Origin: Climacium dendroides
Lineage: Eukaryota > Streptophyta > Bryopsida > Hypnales > Climaciaceae
DNA: 64,000 nt
Direction: 5' to 3'
NCBI GenBank assembly: GCA_950106755.1
Contig: OX467082.1
Span: 4,898,001-4,962,000, forward strand
A program made the position numbers and the translations under genes. Below, in pieces: positions 49,937-61,681 of this stretch. The notes under the pieces were generated by a model that was given only the letters and a program-made list of their open reading frames with translations, ran no database searches and had not been told where the DNA came from. Numbering within the stretch: position 1 is the stretch's first letter; each line of letters begins with the position of its first letter.

Positions 49937-51180
49937 CGCTGGACCGTCTAGCCCTGCCCTCCACAACCCCTCGCGTTCAAATATCTTCCCTATCGTTGTT
50001 AACCTTCTCAACACGTACCAAAAACGTTTCTCAAAGCCGTTCTCGTAGGGAACACTCTCAACTTGGAAATCCTAACAAGTCACACACCAGCTAACACCCT
50101 GTTCCGCAAAGCATACAACCAAGAAACCGCTTCGGTATTAAACGAAAACACCAAACCACAACCGAAAAAAACAAAAAAGTGAACACACGGCGAATCCCCG
50201 ACTACAATTACGAATTCCTAACACACTCCAAACAATCAATGTTCCTCCTACCGACAACGAGAATCACAGCCTAGACTAATGTAGCGCAAGCAATAACATC
50301 AAGAACACAGTCACCAACACAAGCTCGTTCAATAGCCCCGCGCTCCTCTAACCACCAACCCCCAACCGTCACTCACTATGGCAAACCCTAGCTGAACAAA
50401 CCCTTAGTTTCACTCCGACGCAGTCACAATCCCTAAACCGGCGCACCCTCCCAAGACATATAGAACACGACAGGCGAGTTATGACCACGCACTCAGCTGC
50501 TGGTTCGTGGAAATAAAAGGGTACATATGTGTATGTAGGATGAAGGAAACGAAGCGCGCTCTCGCTCGCTCGCGGCAGGTCCCTCGCTCACCTCGCACGA
50601 CGACCTGGTGCGCAACGAACTCAACGGAGGCCAAACTTACTGTCTGTCTGTTTCTGTGTGTGTGTATGTGTGCGTGCGTGCGGAGCGACAGCAAGCAATC
50701 AGTAGGAGACGGCGATGGAGCGAATGGAACGATGTAGTGTTAGCTTTGCGACGAAGACAAGCGAGTATCAAAAACAGATCGGGAGTAGAAGACGAGGATA
50801 GAGGAAAAGAGAGTTTATATAGGCGAGCAAAAGCGTGGGCGTGGGCGACTGGGCGTGGGCGTTGGGACGACGACTAACTCGGACTGGACGTCGTCGGGTC
50901 GGGGACTTGGGTGGTTTTTTTTTGGTAACGGCAAGCGCGGCGGGTGCACTGGTCGAACGTAACTCCCGACGACGGCGACGAATGCTGCATTTCTCGTCGA
51001 TCCTGTTCGTTGAAGGCAGGAAAAAAAGATTCCGTCCGTCGGGGGGTGACGAAAGTCGTTGCCGCCATGGTCGACGGGTCGTTGCTTTCGTTGGTGGTGT
51101 AGGGAGAAGGAGGCATTGAACGTAAAAGCAAAGTAAAAGTAAAAGGATGGCAAACTTGAGCCTCCTTTTCCGTATAGCTA
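49937..51180. promoter_or_regulatory. Upstream region and probable 5' UTR of the RRM gene
   Basis: GC-rich relative to its surroundings, with a TG/CG-rich microsatellite (about 50640-50690) and many short overlapping open frames on both strands (50500-51200) that are Arg/Ser/Pro-rich and look accidental. This is probably leader and promoter of the minus-strand RRM gene. No separate gene recognised. Confidence 0.4.
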
Positions 51181-51889
51181 ATTTGGTGGTTGACACTAAT
51201 TTCGTGCTTTCACTACAATTACGATAAAAATAATTATTTTTACTTTAGAAATTCTACAAAAAATTTAGCTTCAAAAGATATTATGATAATTATAGTTTTC
51301 ATAAAATTTTAGCATTTGATTTTGTCTTAGTGCTAAAAACTCCTATTAAATGAAAATGAAGTTTATATGAAATCATTTTTCAATATCATACAATTAAAGA
51401 CTTATGAATTTCATATAAAGATGACAAACTATATTTTTCTTCAATGAATAAACTAGGTTGGTAAACACAAGTCTTTACAGATGTAACCTTGATTTATAAT
51501 GACATATTTTTCATGAAAATAACCTTAGGATATAAACTATTGAATCTTGAGTCCAAATATGTTTTATCTTAGTAGTTTTTTTAATCTTGGGATCATCTTT
51601 CATTACTATTGTACAATAATATTAATGTTACCAATTCAAGTTGTTTATTGTATACATTCCAGGCTCACAATTCAAGGCAAATATTGTAAAGATGTACATG
51701 TACTAATTGAATTGTCTCACATCAATAGTCAACATAATCTCTAATTACTATTGGACAATGTTATATTAGCAAAACTTGACTCCATTACTCTAACTTGTAG
51801 AATGTTGACCTCTATATGCACTCTTTCTTAAGTATTGAACCTACTAGGGTTGAATCCAAAATTGTTATCCCACTTTATTGAGATTTTTG

Positions 51890-52830
51890 TCTCTATACTA
51901 TATCTTATTAATCCCTAAATATCAAGGCACCTTATTTGGGTGTAGACAAAACTTTGAAACTAGATAAGATCTTATAGATCTAAATTCTTTTTCCAAATGC
52001 ACACCTTTCAAAATCTATTTTTAAATTCAAAATCTCAATTCTAAAATTAAATATTTAAAAATTTTCTATTTAAGATTTTGTGTATGAGTAGCCATTGCAA
52101 ATTTTGCTTTCTAGTATAACAATAATAGCATGTGAGTTTAAAAAAGCATGCCTATGAGCCTTGCACTTAGGTATAAATAGGTACTCTACAACTATTGAAA
52201 ATGCATATAACATACATACTTATAACATAAGTACCCTATGACCATGGAAGGTGCTTTTAACATAGATACATGTAGTATAGACACTTATAATAAAAATATC
52301 CTTTAACCATAGAAAATGCTTTTAACACAAGTACCTATAAAATAGACACCTATAATTCATGGACTCAAGATCCTAGGCTCACATGCTAGCAACCGTGTTT
52401 TTTAGTATTAAAGAAATCTTAGAAATAAACCTCAAATATACTTGATTGTGGAAGAAAATCACAATAGAAGTTCAATTTAAAACAATGAAGAATAGATTTT
52501 GAAAAGCCATAAATTGATTGTAGTTAAACATGTGTCTTTTTACCTCAAGTTTTTTTTATCACCTCACTTTTAGTTTTTGCATGTAGAAAAAATATTGATA
52601 GATTTCAAATCAAATCACTTTCATAATTCAACAATCATGTGATCAAATATTTAAAAAATTCCATTTATAACCCATAGCACATAAAGTGATTTTCTTTCCT
52701 ATATAACCCATAGCACATCTACTTTGAATTTCTAATGTTACAATTCAAAGAAAATGATAAACTTATCAAAACTTTGAATTTTTGTTTAATTTAGATAAAT
52801 TTCAAGAAGTTCAATAATAGCATTGGATCT
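51890..52830. repeat. Dispersed repeat, copy B (matches 25690-27600)
   Basis: Collinear with copy A over its outer parts (CAAGGCACC and GTGTAGACAAAA at the left; TTACAATTCAAA and AACTTATCAAAA at the right), but with the central ~1.3 kb missing. It carries an extra insertion of ATAAGTACC-type repeats near 52200-52370. Confidence 0.5.
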
Positions 52831-53442
52831 GAAGGGTAATAGGTGATTTAGTTGTTGTCTTTCTTTCTCAATGTCAAGAAGTGAGTTCATTGTATTGTGA
52901 GAGCTAGTTGAATTTAAAGGAAGCCATTCCATTTGGGAGACCATTTATAATCTAACCCATTTGAGGATTGAGGTTTGTGGTTTGAAGGAGTTAAAAAAAA
53001 TTCTTATGTGGAAAAATAATATAGAAAGTAACTCTCAAGATAATATGCTTGTACTTCCTCAGTAAAAATTAAAAACTTGAATTCGTTTGCACTAAAGCTC
53101 ATGATTGGAAGTTAGGGTTTTAATCATAGATAGGAACTATCAATTAGAAGTTTATTTAGGGCTTTAATCATAGATAAGATGGAGAATTTCAATTACTATT
53201 CATGATAAAAGCAATAATTAACATGTGGTGATGTTAGTAATTTAGTTCTCTTATAAACATCATTGAATGCAAGCTAGTCAAGCTACCAAGGCTGAAGGAT
53301 ATATTGCTATTGGTTTTCTAGATTTATACATATATGAAAAAATTTGAATCATTCTATTTTGATTCATAAAATGAAAGTTATGTTGTGCCATGAAGTACTT
53401 TTTGCATGGCTCTAATATTAGATAGGCAGAATTGTGCGGATA

Positions 53443-53592
53443 CATCTACTCATTTGATTTTTTGAAATCACAGGTGTAGTACTAGTCATTTGAAGTATCA
53501 AAATTATAGATTGCGGACATCTACTCATTTGATTTTTTGAAATCATAGGTGTAGTACTAGTCATTTAAAGTATCAAAATTATAGATTGCAGG
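53443..53592. repeat. 75-bp tandem duplication
   Basis: CATCTACTCATTTGATTTTT begins at 53443 and at 53518. The two 75-bp units differ at only a few positions, for example CACAGG/CATAGG and TGAAG/TAAAG. Confidence 0.85.
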
Positions 53593-54700
53593 CACCTGCT
53601 AGTGTACCGTTTGCCTTTGCATGTTTGTGTTTGGTATATGATTCAAAGGTTTAGGGGTCTGCCCAACAAGAACACATGTGCAACAACCAAGAACATGGCA
53701 CTCTCACATTGATTTGCTTTTCAACATGGTCCAAAGAAAATTGCTTGGAAAAAATGTTGATGCATTTTTTTAAAGTGAAAGTAAAAAATAATTATTAGGA
53801 CAAACAAATTGTTTGGTCATGTCATTTAGAATCGTAAGTTTTACAATGCTTAATCCCTAATGCAAGTGGGAATCAAGGCTAAATACAAGAAAATCTTTTA
53901 TAATTCTCCATTTAATAAAATACTATGCAAATTTCATAACATATTCTCCTATAGTTCTTGTAAAGCTACAAAAAAATTAGCCTCATATGACATACTATGC
54001 TACAATAAACACCACTTGAATGTATTTTTAGGTCCTCTTTGTATAGACATTGAAATTGCATTTGCCCACACCTCAAAAAACTCATGCAAAAAGTATTCCA
54101 TACCATGCATGAGCCATAATTTTGACATTCATGTCTCCTTATACTTTCAAATTTGTAAGTTAGGACATCCAATGGGCATGGTTGGCACATTCTTGTTGAA
54201 CATAAGGTAGAACAATCCGGTAGAACAATCCAATACCGTTAATCACCCAATTCCGACATCTATTGAACCTTCCCATTTGTGTCACTTACCCACCTATTAC
54301 CACAACCTTAGCAACCCTTTAGCACTATGATAAATAATGCACTTAGAGAGGGGACACATTAGACATGTGGTTAGCATGTCTAGTGGGTTCACTCATGCTT
54401 TATCAATTTAACCCCAACAAACTTTGAAAATTACAGAAAATTCATTTCTTGTCAGAATGTCTTCATTCTACTTGCAAATGACTTCTATCAAACTTCTCAA
54501 TCTCTGAAAATTTCGTGAGTTGATAAATAGCTTCTCCAAGGTGCCCAATAGCAAATCTACTTGGTAATAGGCGTGACTTTACCTTACATACTTTTCAAAT
54601 AATAGGGTTCAACAAACTCCACACAAATTAAGTTTTCTTGGGGGTATGATTTGGTGTTTTCTTTTCTATTTCTTTTTGAAAAACGAATTCCCAAAAAATT

Positions 54701-56749
54701 TCGCATCAAAATGATTGACTATTCAATGGCTGCTTTGAAGGTATGCAAGAACGGGTTCTCGGAGTAGGATTTATCCTGGTTGGTTGATTGTCCTTTCGTG
54801 GAGGTTCTTGCATCATAACCAGATGCAGTCACTGCTGAAGTTACAAGAGTCGCTTGGATCAACTCCTGCAGATCACAATCAGAGTCGCAACTAAATTTAT
54901 CATCTGTCTCCAGCCGAGAAAATAGCGATGGAGTTCGTCTGAGCAAGTGCCAGAATCCTGACCTTTTCACAAATGGAATGATTCAAAAGATACAATCTTA
55001 ACTCACTGTCAGTCGCAAATGGGTGGCTCCTACTCATATATTATCCTCCAGCTAGCACAGACAATCTGCACAGACAATCTGCACACTCATTGCAGTGGGT
55101 GAGTTACTCCTCGAAGCCAATCCACTGGTTAGAATAATACTCATCATTGGAACGACTTGAATTAAAATTTGACGAGAAGAATGATCGATCACTGCATTTT
55201 TTTTCTGCTCCGGGGATTTCTACCACCCTAGGTCGAATTTTACCCGTTTCTTTCCCTGTCAAGGTTATCCTTTGGGAGCCTGACCGATCTTCCTTTTTCT
55301 GTGTTTTTTATTCCGCCGTCTCGTTTCAAGGAAAGAAGAAGAACGATCACTGTCTGCGTATTTGAAAGTCACGGGCGAGTATGATTTTTGTGTTATGTGT
55401 AACGTATGAGGGTCGACGTTGAAGATGGGTTTGTCTGAAGTTATTTATCTTTGTTTGATCAAAGTATGGCAGCATAGTCTGCTGGGGGCGGAGCGTTTGG
55501 CAGAGTGCAGCTGTGGCCATGTCTGACTGACTGACTGACTGAAGAAAGGTAAGCAAGGGGGAGCGGGGGAGCGGGGGGCGGGGGATGGATGGGCTGTCCA
55601 AGCTTAATAAGAACAAGTCCTGCAATGACTGTAAACTACGGTGTAACGGAAACAGGTCTGAAGACTTGGGAAAGATAATCTAAAAAGAAAGGTACCGGTA
55701 ATCGTAGACTGGAAGGGCTCAAGGGCATCACTTGGAAGTGCACTGGATTGCTCTCGGGAGCAGGACAGGATCACAGGAACATCCCTCTCCAGTCCTCTTC
55801 AATGCCCACTGCAGTGGGTGCTCGCAGTTAAGTTATTGCAGGACTTCATTAGGAACACTGGCACAAAGGAGAGTATCGTCATGAAGGAGCCGCAAGTGCA
55901 GACCAGCAGCACAGTCTTTTGGAAAATTGAGAGGATCGCCTGCACTCACGCCTCCCGTCACGCCTCCCGCAACCCGCTGCTATTGAAATTCAATTAGCCA
56001 GCTTCAAGAGCGAGGATTCCTCCGCTTTCTTTACACTTCATATCTGGGACTGGACTCTATCTACAATAGTTTGTACTAGCTTGGGTTGTAACACGTGGAT
56101 GCGTTCTTTTTGTAGGACATTCTTGTTGCTGCAATCGTGGAGGAGCTAGCTAGGTCAACTTGATTTGGAGCAGCGACGTACTTTCCGTGGCAGTGGACGA
56201 CGTGACGACGTGTGGGAGGAAAATCTCGGATGTACAGGTGCAATTTAGGTGCCAACCTGCTCCCCCGGTTGGCTATGGTTTTTACCACAAACGTCTTAGC
56301 ATTGCACTTTCTATGCACAGATTTTTGCCTGTACAATATAGCAGCTTCGATTACGAAAGATAGGCGAGAGAGATAAGTGCTCTTCAGCACTCGCAATGCA
56401 CTGCTTAGAATAGCCATGAAGTACGTCTCTTGGATATGCGCGCATCCCTTCCCTCGACACTAGATGCAGTGCGTGGACGCCCACATTTGCATTCCATAGG
56501 AAACACAGTGAGAGCGGGTCATGAAGCATCGAAATGAGAATAAGAGGAATTAACAACAACATTTCGATGAAGGATATGGGCGAGGCGAGAGGTCAAAATG
56601 GCACCATTTTTTCATCTCTTTGCATTGGCGATTGAATACTCTGCAGCACGTGATAGGTGGAGTGCTCGTGTCTATGTCGGTAGCGAACAGGATAAACTTG
56701 AATGGACATGGGCGATTGGATCCTTCTCTGTATGTATTGAAAGAGGAGC
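54701..56749. other. GC-richer region upstream of the ATL gene
   Basis: Moderate GC, probably the promoter and leader of the RING gene and perhaps remnants of another gene. It has a GACTGACTGACTGACTGA tetranucleotide tract near 55523 and a G-rich tract at 55558-55585. A minus-strand frame at 54719-54970 (HLLRRTPSLFSRLETDD and onward, 83 codons) has normal-looking composition but no recognised family and no supporting exons, so I do not call it a gene. Confidence 0.35.
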
Positions 56750-57283
56750 ATGAATCCCAGCAACAACACCGCGATGCAAGTGAGTCTGAGCCGAGTGGGG
56801 TTAGGGTACGGCATCGCCATAGCTGTGGGCATCCTGGTGCTGGTGTCCACCATCATGCTCGCGTCCTACGTCTGCGTGCGCGTGCACCAGAGTGCTGTCA
56901 ACCATTCATCAAGTTCCACCGCTGGAGCGGGTGCACTCAACAGGAACAGTGGCGCTAATTTCGCGGACTGGTCTTCAGGGCTGGACCAGATCACGGTAGA
57001 GTCGTACCCGAAAGTGGTGTACTCGGCCTCGCAGCCTCCGCCAGACGATCCGTCGTGCTCGATTTGTTTGGGAGATTACAAGGAGGGCGACCTGCTGCGC
57101 CTGCTGCCGGAGTGCAGGCACATGTTCCATGCGCCGTGCATCGATGCGTGGCTGTGTTTGCACGCATCCTGCCCCATGTGCCGCACCTCGCCTCTGCCGT
57201 CGCCTCTGTCCACACCCATCTCCACGCCCCTATCGGAGCTCATCCCCCTCGCACGGCACCCGATCCGCCACACCCACAGCTAA
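56750..57283 (+). CDS. ATL-type RING-H2 E3 ubiquitin ligase
   Basis: Single-exon gene of 177 residues. One N-terminal hydrophobic segment (about residues 19-41, GYGIAIAVGILVLVSTIMLA) precedes the GLD motif (GLDQITVESYP, residues 77-87), and then a complete RING-H2 finger. Zinc ligands are Cys103, Cys106, Cys122, His124, His127, Cys130, Cys141 and Cys144, with the Pro-x-C and DAWL features expected for E2 binding. Order, spacing and lack of introns are typical of the plant ATL family, whose members ubiquitinate targets at membranes, often in stress or defence responses. The C-terminus is a short Pro/Ser/Thr tail. The start is the first ATG before the membrane segment. Target unknown. Confidence 0.92.
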   Translation: MNPSNNTAMQVSLSRVGLGYGIAIAVGILVLVSTIMLASYVCVRVHQSAVNHSSSSTAGAGALNRNSGANFADWSSGLDQITVESYPKVVYSASQPPPDDPSCSICLGDYKEGDLLRLLPECRHMFHAPCIDAWLCLHASCPMCRTSPLPSPLSTPISTPLSELIPLARHPIRHTHS

Positions 57284-59286
57284 TTTACCGTCTGCTCATC
57301 ACAACTAGTATTTCACGCATTCTTGATCTTATCGTCTGGTCTCATTGATTAAAATATTGTGGACTGATCCGTCACAGACGAATCGAATTCCACAAAACAG
57401 TGTTGGTAACTGGCGTGTGAAATCTGTTGGAGGAACATTGGGTGAAGAGCTAATGCAAGAGCCGGGCTTGGCTTCGCATTTAGAGTGAGAAGAAGGCCAT
57501 GCCCGGCTCAACTGTTGACCCAGGAAGTTCACCTTGCCGAGCAGGGTTCTCGAAATCTTTTCAACAATTGAGGGGAAAAAAGTAGGAACCTCAGATTAAC
57601 CTCCATTGCAACCTATTGCAGTGAATTTCTCCTTTTTCTTTAGACTCTGCGGCATTAGGGGTTTGGAGATGTGGAATGGATTGTAAATGATCTGCTTTCG
57701 GTCATCAGAATTAATGTAAGTTTGACCCTTCGGCTTTGGCGCCATGATTTGGATAATGCGGTGACTTGCCTTCAATCAACTGTGTCATGTGCACGAAGTT
57801 CGAGATGCGAGTGTTGCATATGTTCTTCTGTTTTCGATTGTTTGTCAAAGTAACAAATTCATCATATCGAAGTGAACAAAAACCTCATCTGTGGCCTTCC
57901 AATTGATCACTTGAAAGAAGAATTCAAGTCATGAGATATGTGAGAGCTTGTTACAACTTACAACTACATTGACATTATCTTTTCAACAACAAGGTAACAT
58001 GCTGTACAGTAAAAAATCTAGATTGAGTTCTGGGGTAATAAATAAGAAAGACATGCACTTGTTTTTTATTTTATAATTTCAATAGTATATTTTGGTATTC
58101 CTTATTGTATCTTTTTGCTGCCTCAAAAGCTGAACCCGTACTGGCCTAAGGGATCATAGGCAAAACTTAGATGTGCTATAAAATATGTCTCTTACAAAAA
58201 TATTGTGGCTTCCACCTAAAAATATCATGCTAAAGGTACATTTGCACTGGGTAGCAAGGAGAAGCCAGGAATAGTGCTAGCTAAGTTTTACTATGAGCAC
58301 GTTCATACTAGGGGGCACCAAACCTACGTGGCGAGGTTTATAAGAGTGTTGTTTTCTCCCAAAACGTAGCGCACGATCTTTGGAAGAAATAGGAGGCATC
58401 GCCACAGTTATATAATTATAAAATTAAGAAGAAATAAAGATCTTAGACAATTAGTAGCGTCCAACCTTAAAATACAAACAATTCCTTATGCCAATGCTTG
58501 TATTGCATCATTGTTTGAAGGTGCAATTTTCTTTCCAATTGTGTACATCAGACGTCATCATTTTGCTTCTTTTATATCCAATTTATGTACATGAAATCCA
58601 ACTATACATTACTTTCAAAGTCAAATAATCACAGAAGAGTAGTTCAAAGGGAATGCTACATGTGGATGTGATTTTTCTATTGCACATTGGTTGAAGGGCA
58701 AAATCTTACCTCAAGCACCCATGGAACGTAGAAGAGTACTAGTGAAGTCCCATTGAATATGCAATTGTGCTCCACAAATTGTTCGCAAAGAACAACAAAC
58801 ACCTAGCCATTATAAGGGGTAAAACAACCATTGGAAATACAAGCGAAGAGTAGTAAATTAATCCTAAACCCTTGAAGTATGCATAGACCACTAACGGCGC
58901 TTACTATTTGTTAGTGAATTCTAAGTTCAATGTTGAAAGAAAAAGCCATCAAGAGTCTACCAATCACAAAAGCACAAGCAAACAACAACAATTATGAAGG
59001 CAATACAAAAATAAGGAAAAAAGCAACCACCACCTTACAATTCTCCCTACTCAACAAAAGATTGAAGAACCCAATGCAAAGTGATTACTTGATGGAATTC
59101 AAAGTGAGAGGGCACATGCATAGAGAAGGGGTCTCATGAAGATAGAGTTTTAAAAGATAACAACTAGTAGTGGATATTTTGGTGTGAACAACCCGTCCTA
59201 TTATCAAATGCTATGTGCCACCTATGACAAGTGGAAGACAATACCACCATATATGTGAATACTACAAAACTACATAATACACCTAT
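57284..59286. other. Spacer downstream of the ATL gene
   Basis: 57284-57900 has moderate GC and probably includes the ATL 3' UTR. The rest is AT-rich without a recognisable gene. Confidence 0.4.
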
Positions 59287-59899
59287 GGGTAAGTGTACAC
59301 TAGACCCTTGTACTTTTCATGTCACAATTCAATTTTCTCAAAGAACGTGGTTTTCTACAAGGTGTTATTCATACTTAAAGGTCGTTTTTACAACTTTTGT
59401 TTTATTTTTCTAGATGCTAGATATGTCTAGTTTGCATGTGCATTATAAGATTTGTTGAAAAACTTCTTTGAATGTGTTAAATTTGTACTTTTGTGAATTA
59501 TTTATAAGAAGTCACAATCAATTTTGTACTACAATCATGTGAAAAAGTACAAAATTTTTGGTCTCAGGAAACTTCAATTTTGATTTCCTTTCTCCAGAAT
59601 AGACATCAATAGATCTTCTATTAGAATTTATTGTTGAATTTACAATCACATCATTCTTGTAGCAAAGATCTAAAAAAATAGTATTATTTTAGTTGGGAAT
59701 GGATAAGTTGGTGAAAAGTGAGCAATTTCAAAATCAACTCTAAGATTTTAGATTCTATTGGCTAGTTCTAGAATGGCTAAGTGATGGAATTTGAATTTTT
59801 TTGTTTTTCCACCTTCTATTTCACTTTCTTTAGTAAATTTGTACTTTTAAAGTACTAAAATTTTGCCAAAAGTGTATGGGGTCTAGTGTACTTTCACCC
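59287..59899. mobile_element. TIR element, superfamily unknown
   Basis: The left end GGGTAAGTGTACACTAGACC and the right end, minus strand, GGGTGAAAGTACACTAGACC are imperfect inverted repeats of about 33 bp. CTAT lies next to both ends (59283-59286 and 59900-59903) and may be a target duplication. The 613-bp interior is AT-rich and non-coding. Confidence 0.5.
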
Positions 59900-59903
59900 C
59901 TAT

Positions 59904-61681
59904 CTTCAATTTAGTTGATTTGTCAATTCCCAAAGTTTGAAAAAGGTTTGTTTATTAACTTCAACGCATATTACTTGTTCCTGCCATTTTCATGTAACAT
60001 CCAATGTAAACCTACCTTAAACATCACAAATAGAATGATCAACACAATTAAATTTGAAAAAATATTTGTAAATGTTTTGAAATAGATTTTAAAGCATTTT
60101 GATTGTTTTGAAAATTTGTGCAATTTTAATTTCAAAATAATTCATTTTATTATTAAAAAAATAAAAAATCTTTGTCTCTTGGAAGAGTTGCTCTACCCCA
60201 CCCCACCCCACCCCACCCCATCCACCAACCTCCTTTTCAAATGGAAAACAAATCAACCACCACAAAATAGTTGAGAGGTTCATTGAAGAGGGAGATATTG
60301 TATGAAGAGATACAATAACAATGGGGAATAATGCGTTTTCTATCTTAAAATATTAACTACAACATGGAAGGTTTATGATAATAGCTTTCAAAATCAAAAT
60401 ATATCATTTTGAGACAAATTTTGTATTTTCTAAATACTAGGGTCCAATTCATAGTATATACTCATCTCATCCAAAACAATCTTTAAAGAAATATGCATTT
60501 GCATATTAATAATATTCTTAAGGAAATTTGTATAATTGTAATACTATTCTAGTATTACGTTATCCCAAAGCTCCATTTAGTTGAAAATAGTTATGTTTTC
60601 ATTTATAGCCAATAGTTTGAAACACTACAATGTACTTTAGTCATATCCATGATTTAATTCAGTTATTATCAACCTATGCCTCGAACTCTATCTGCAATAG
60701 GAAACCAATTTGAGTGGGATTATGTTCTTGTGAGTGGAAAGTTTATCTTTTTGTAAACTAACTATCATCCAAATATATAATTGTAAGAAATAAAATGAAC
60801 ATAGATTTTATCACAATCAAACATATTTTCATAAAATATAAAAATTATAGATGCAATATTCATAGCTTTTAGGTAGTCATAATGTTTAACTTGTCATTAG
60901 TATCTCACTAAAGTAGGAGGCCCCATTTAAGCATTGAAAGTTAATTTGGGTAGGTTAAATTTTTTGAAATAATTTTTAGGAAATTCTCCATGAAAGATAA
61001 ATGGAATTGACATCTAATCCAAGTTGTTTCATATTTTTTGGAGCTTTGTGGAATTATTTATGAATTTTTCAAAGTCAAAATAAAGTGGTCACTAAAAGTG
61101 TCCCCCTCCTGAAATTTACACTATTTGTATATTGCTAGTGCAATGAAAAAGCAAAATGTACCTGTATTCTAAAAGAAGCTCTAAGAGCTTTGAGTGCTTT
61201 ATGGACCTCCTACCTTGCTTCTAAGTTCTAACTTCAACAATCAATCACTCCTTCATATGGCATTGAAACAATATACCATTTACCAAAGTTAGGATCATAC
61301 AAGGATTTCCATTCTAACAGCATGTTCTACAAACTGTTCCGACCCTTTGGCCCTTGTAGCAGGTTTGCAGGACATGCTCTACTACCATAATGAAAAAAAC
61401 AAACTCAAATCAACTTATTCAGATTATGACTCATGACTTTAGGATATTTTTTGAATTATACAAGCTACTTTCCTTGAATTCTCACATTGAATTGTTTTTT
61501 CAAGTACCGAATCAAATTTTTTTCCTCTATTTTATAGTCTGAGTAAAAATTCTACAGATTTTTTCACAATGGATTTTTCCCAATGTTTTCAAATTTCAAC
61601 TTTTTTTTTTCCCCCAAATTCCACTGGCTACTAACTGAATGAACTAACCCGGCAAGAGAATGGCTTTCGCCTGAGTGTACC
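59904..61681. other. AT-rich spacer, no gene seen
   Basis: No coding exon recognised. It includes a (CCCCA)n microsatellite near 60195-60221. The end nearest 61681 should hold the P450 3' UTR (minus strand). Confidence 0.4.
60195..60221. repeat. (CCCCA)n microsatellite
   Basis: About five perfect CCCCA units on the plus strand inside AT-rich DNA; the minus strand is accordingly G-rich. Confidence 0.85.

Larger units (their letters stand above)
51181..54700. other. AT-rich spacer, no gene seen
   Basis: It contains copy B of the dispersed repeat (51890-52830) and a 75-bp tandem duplication (53443-53592). Words such as ATAACATAAGTACC and TATAGACACC recur at 52200-52360 and resemble 8760-8860. 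No transposase or other protein motif seen. Confidence 0.45.

Noticed and set aside
50500..51196. Cluster of overlapping 70-142-codon frames on both strands
   Set aside because: GC-rich, low-complexity Arg/Pro/Ser sequences upstream of the RRM gene; overlapping on both strands with no conserved motif.
54719..54970. Minus-strand 83-codon frame with normal amino-acid composition
   Set aside because: No recognised family and no convincing neighbouring exons; could be a gene remnant, but the evidence is too thin to call.
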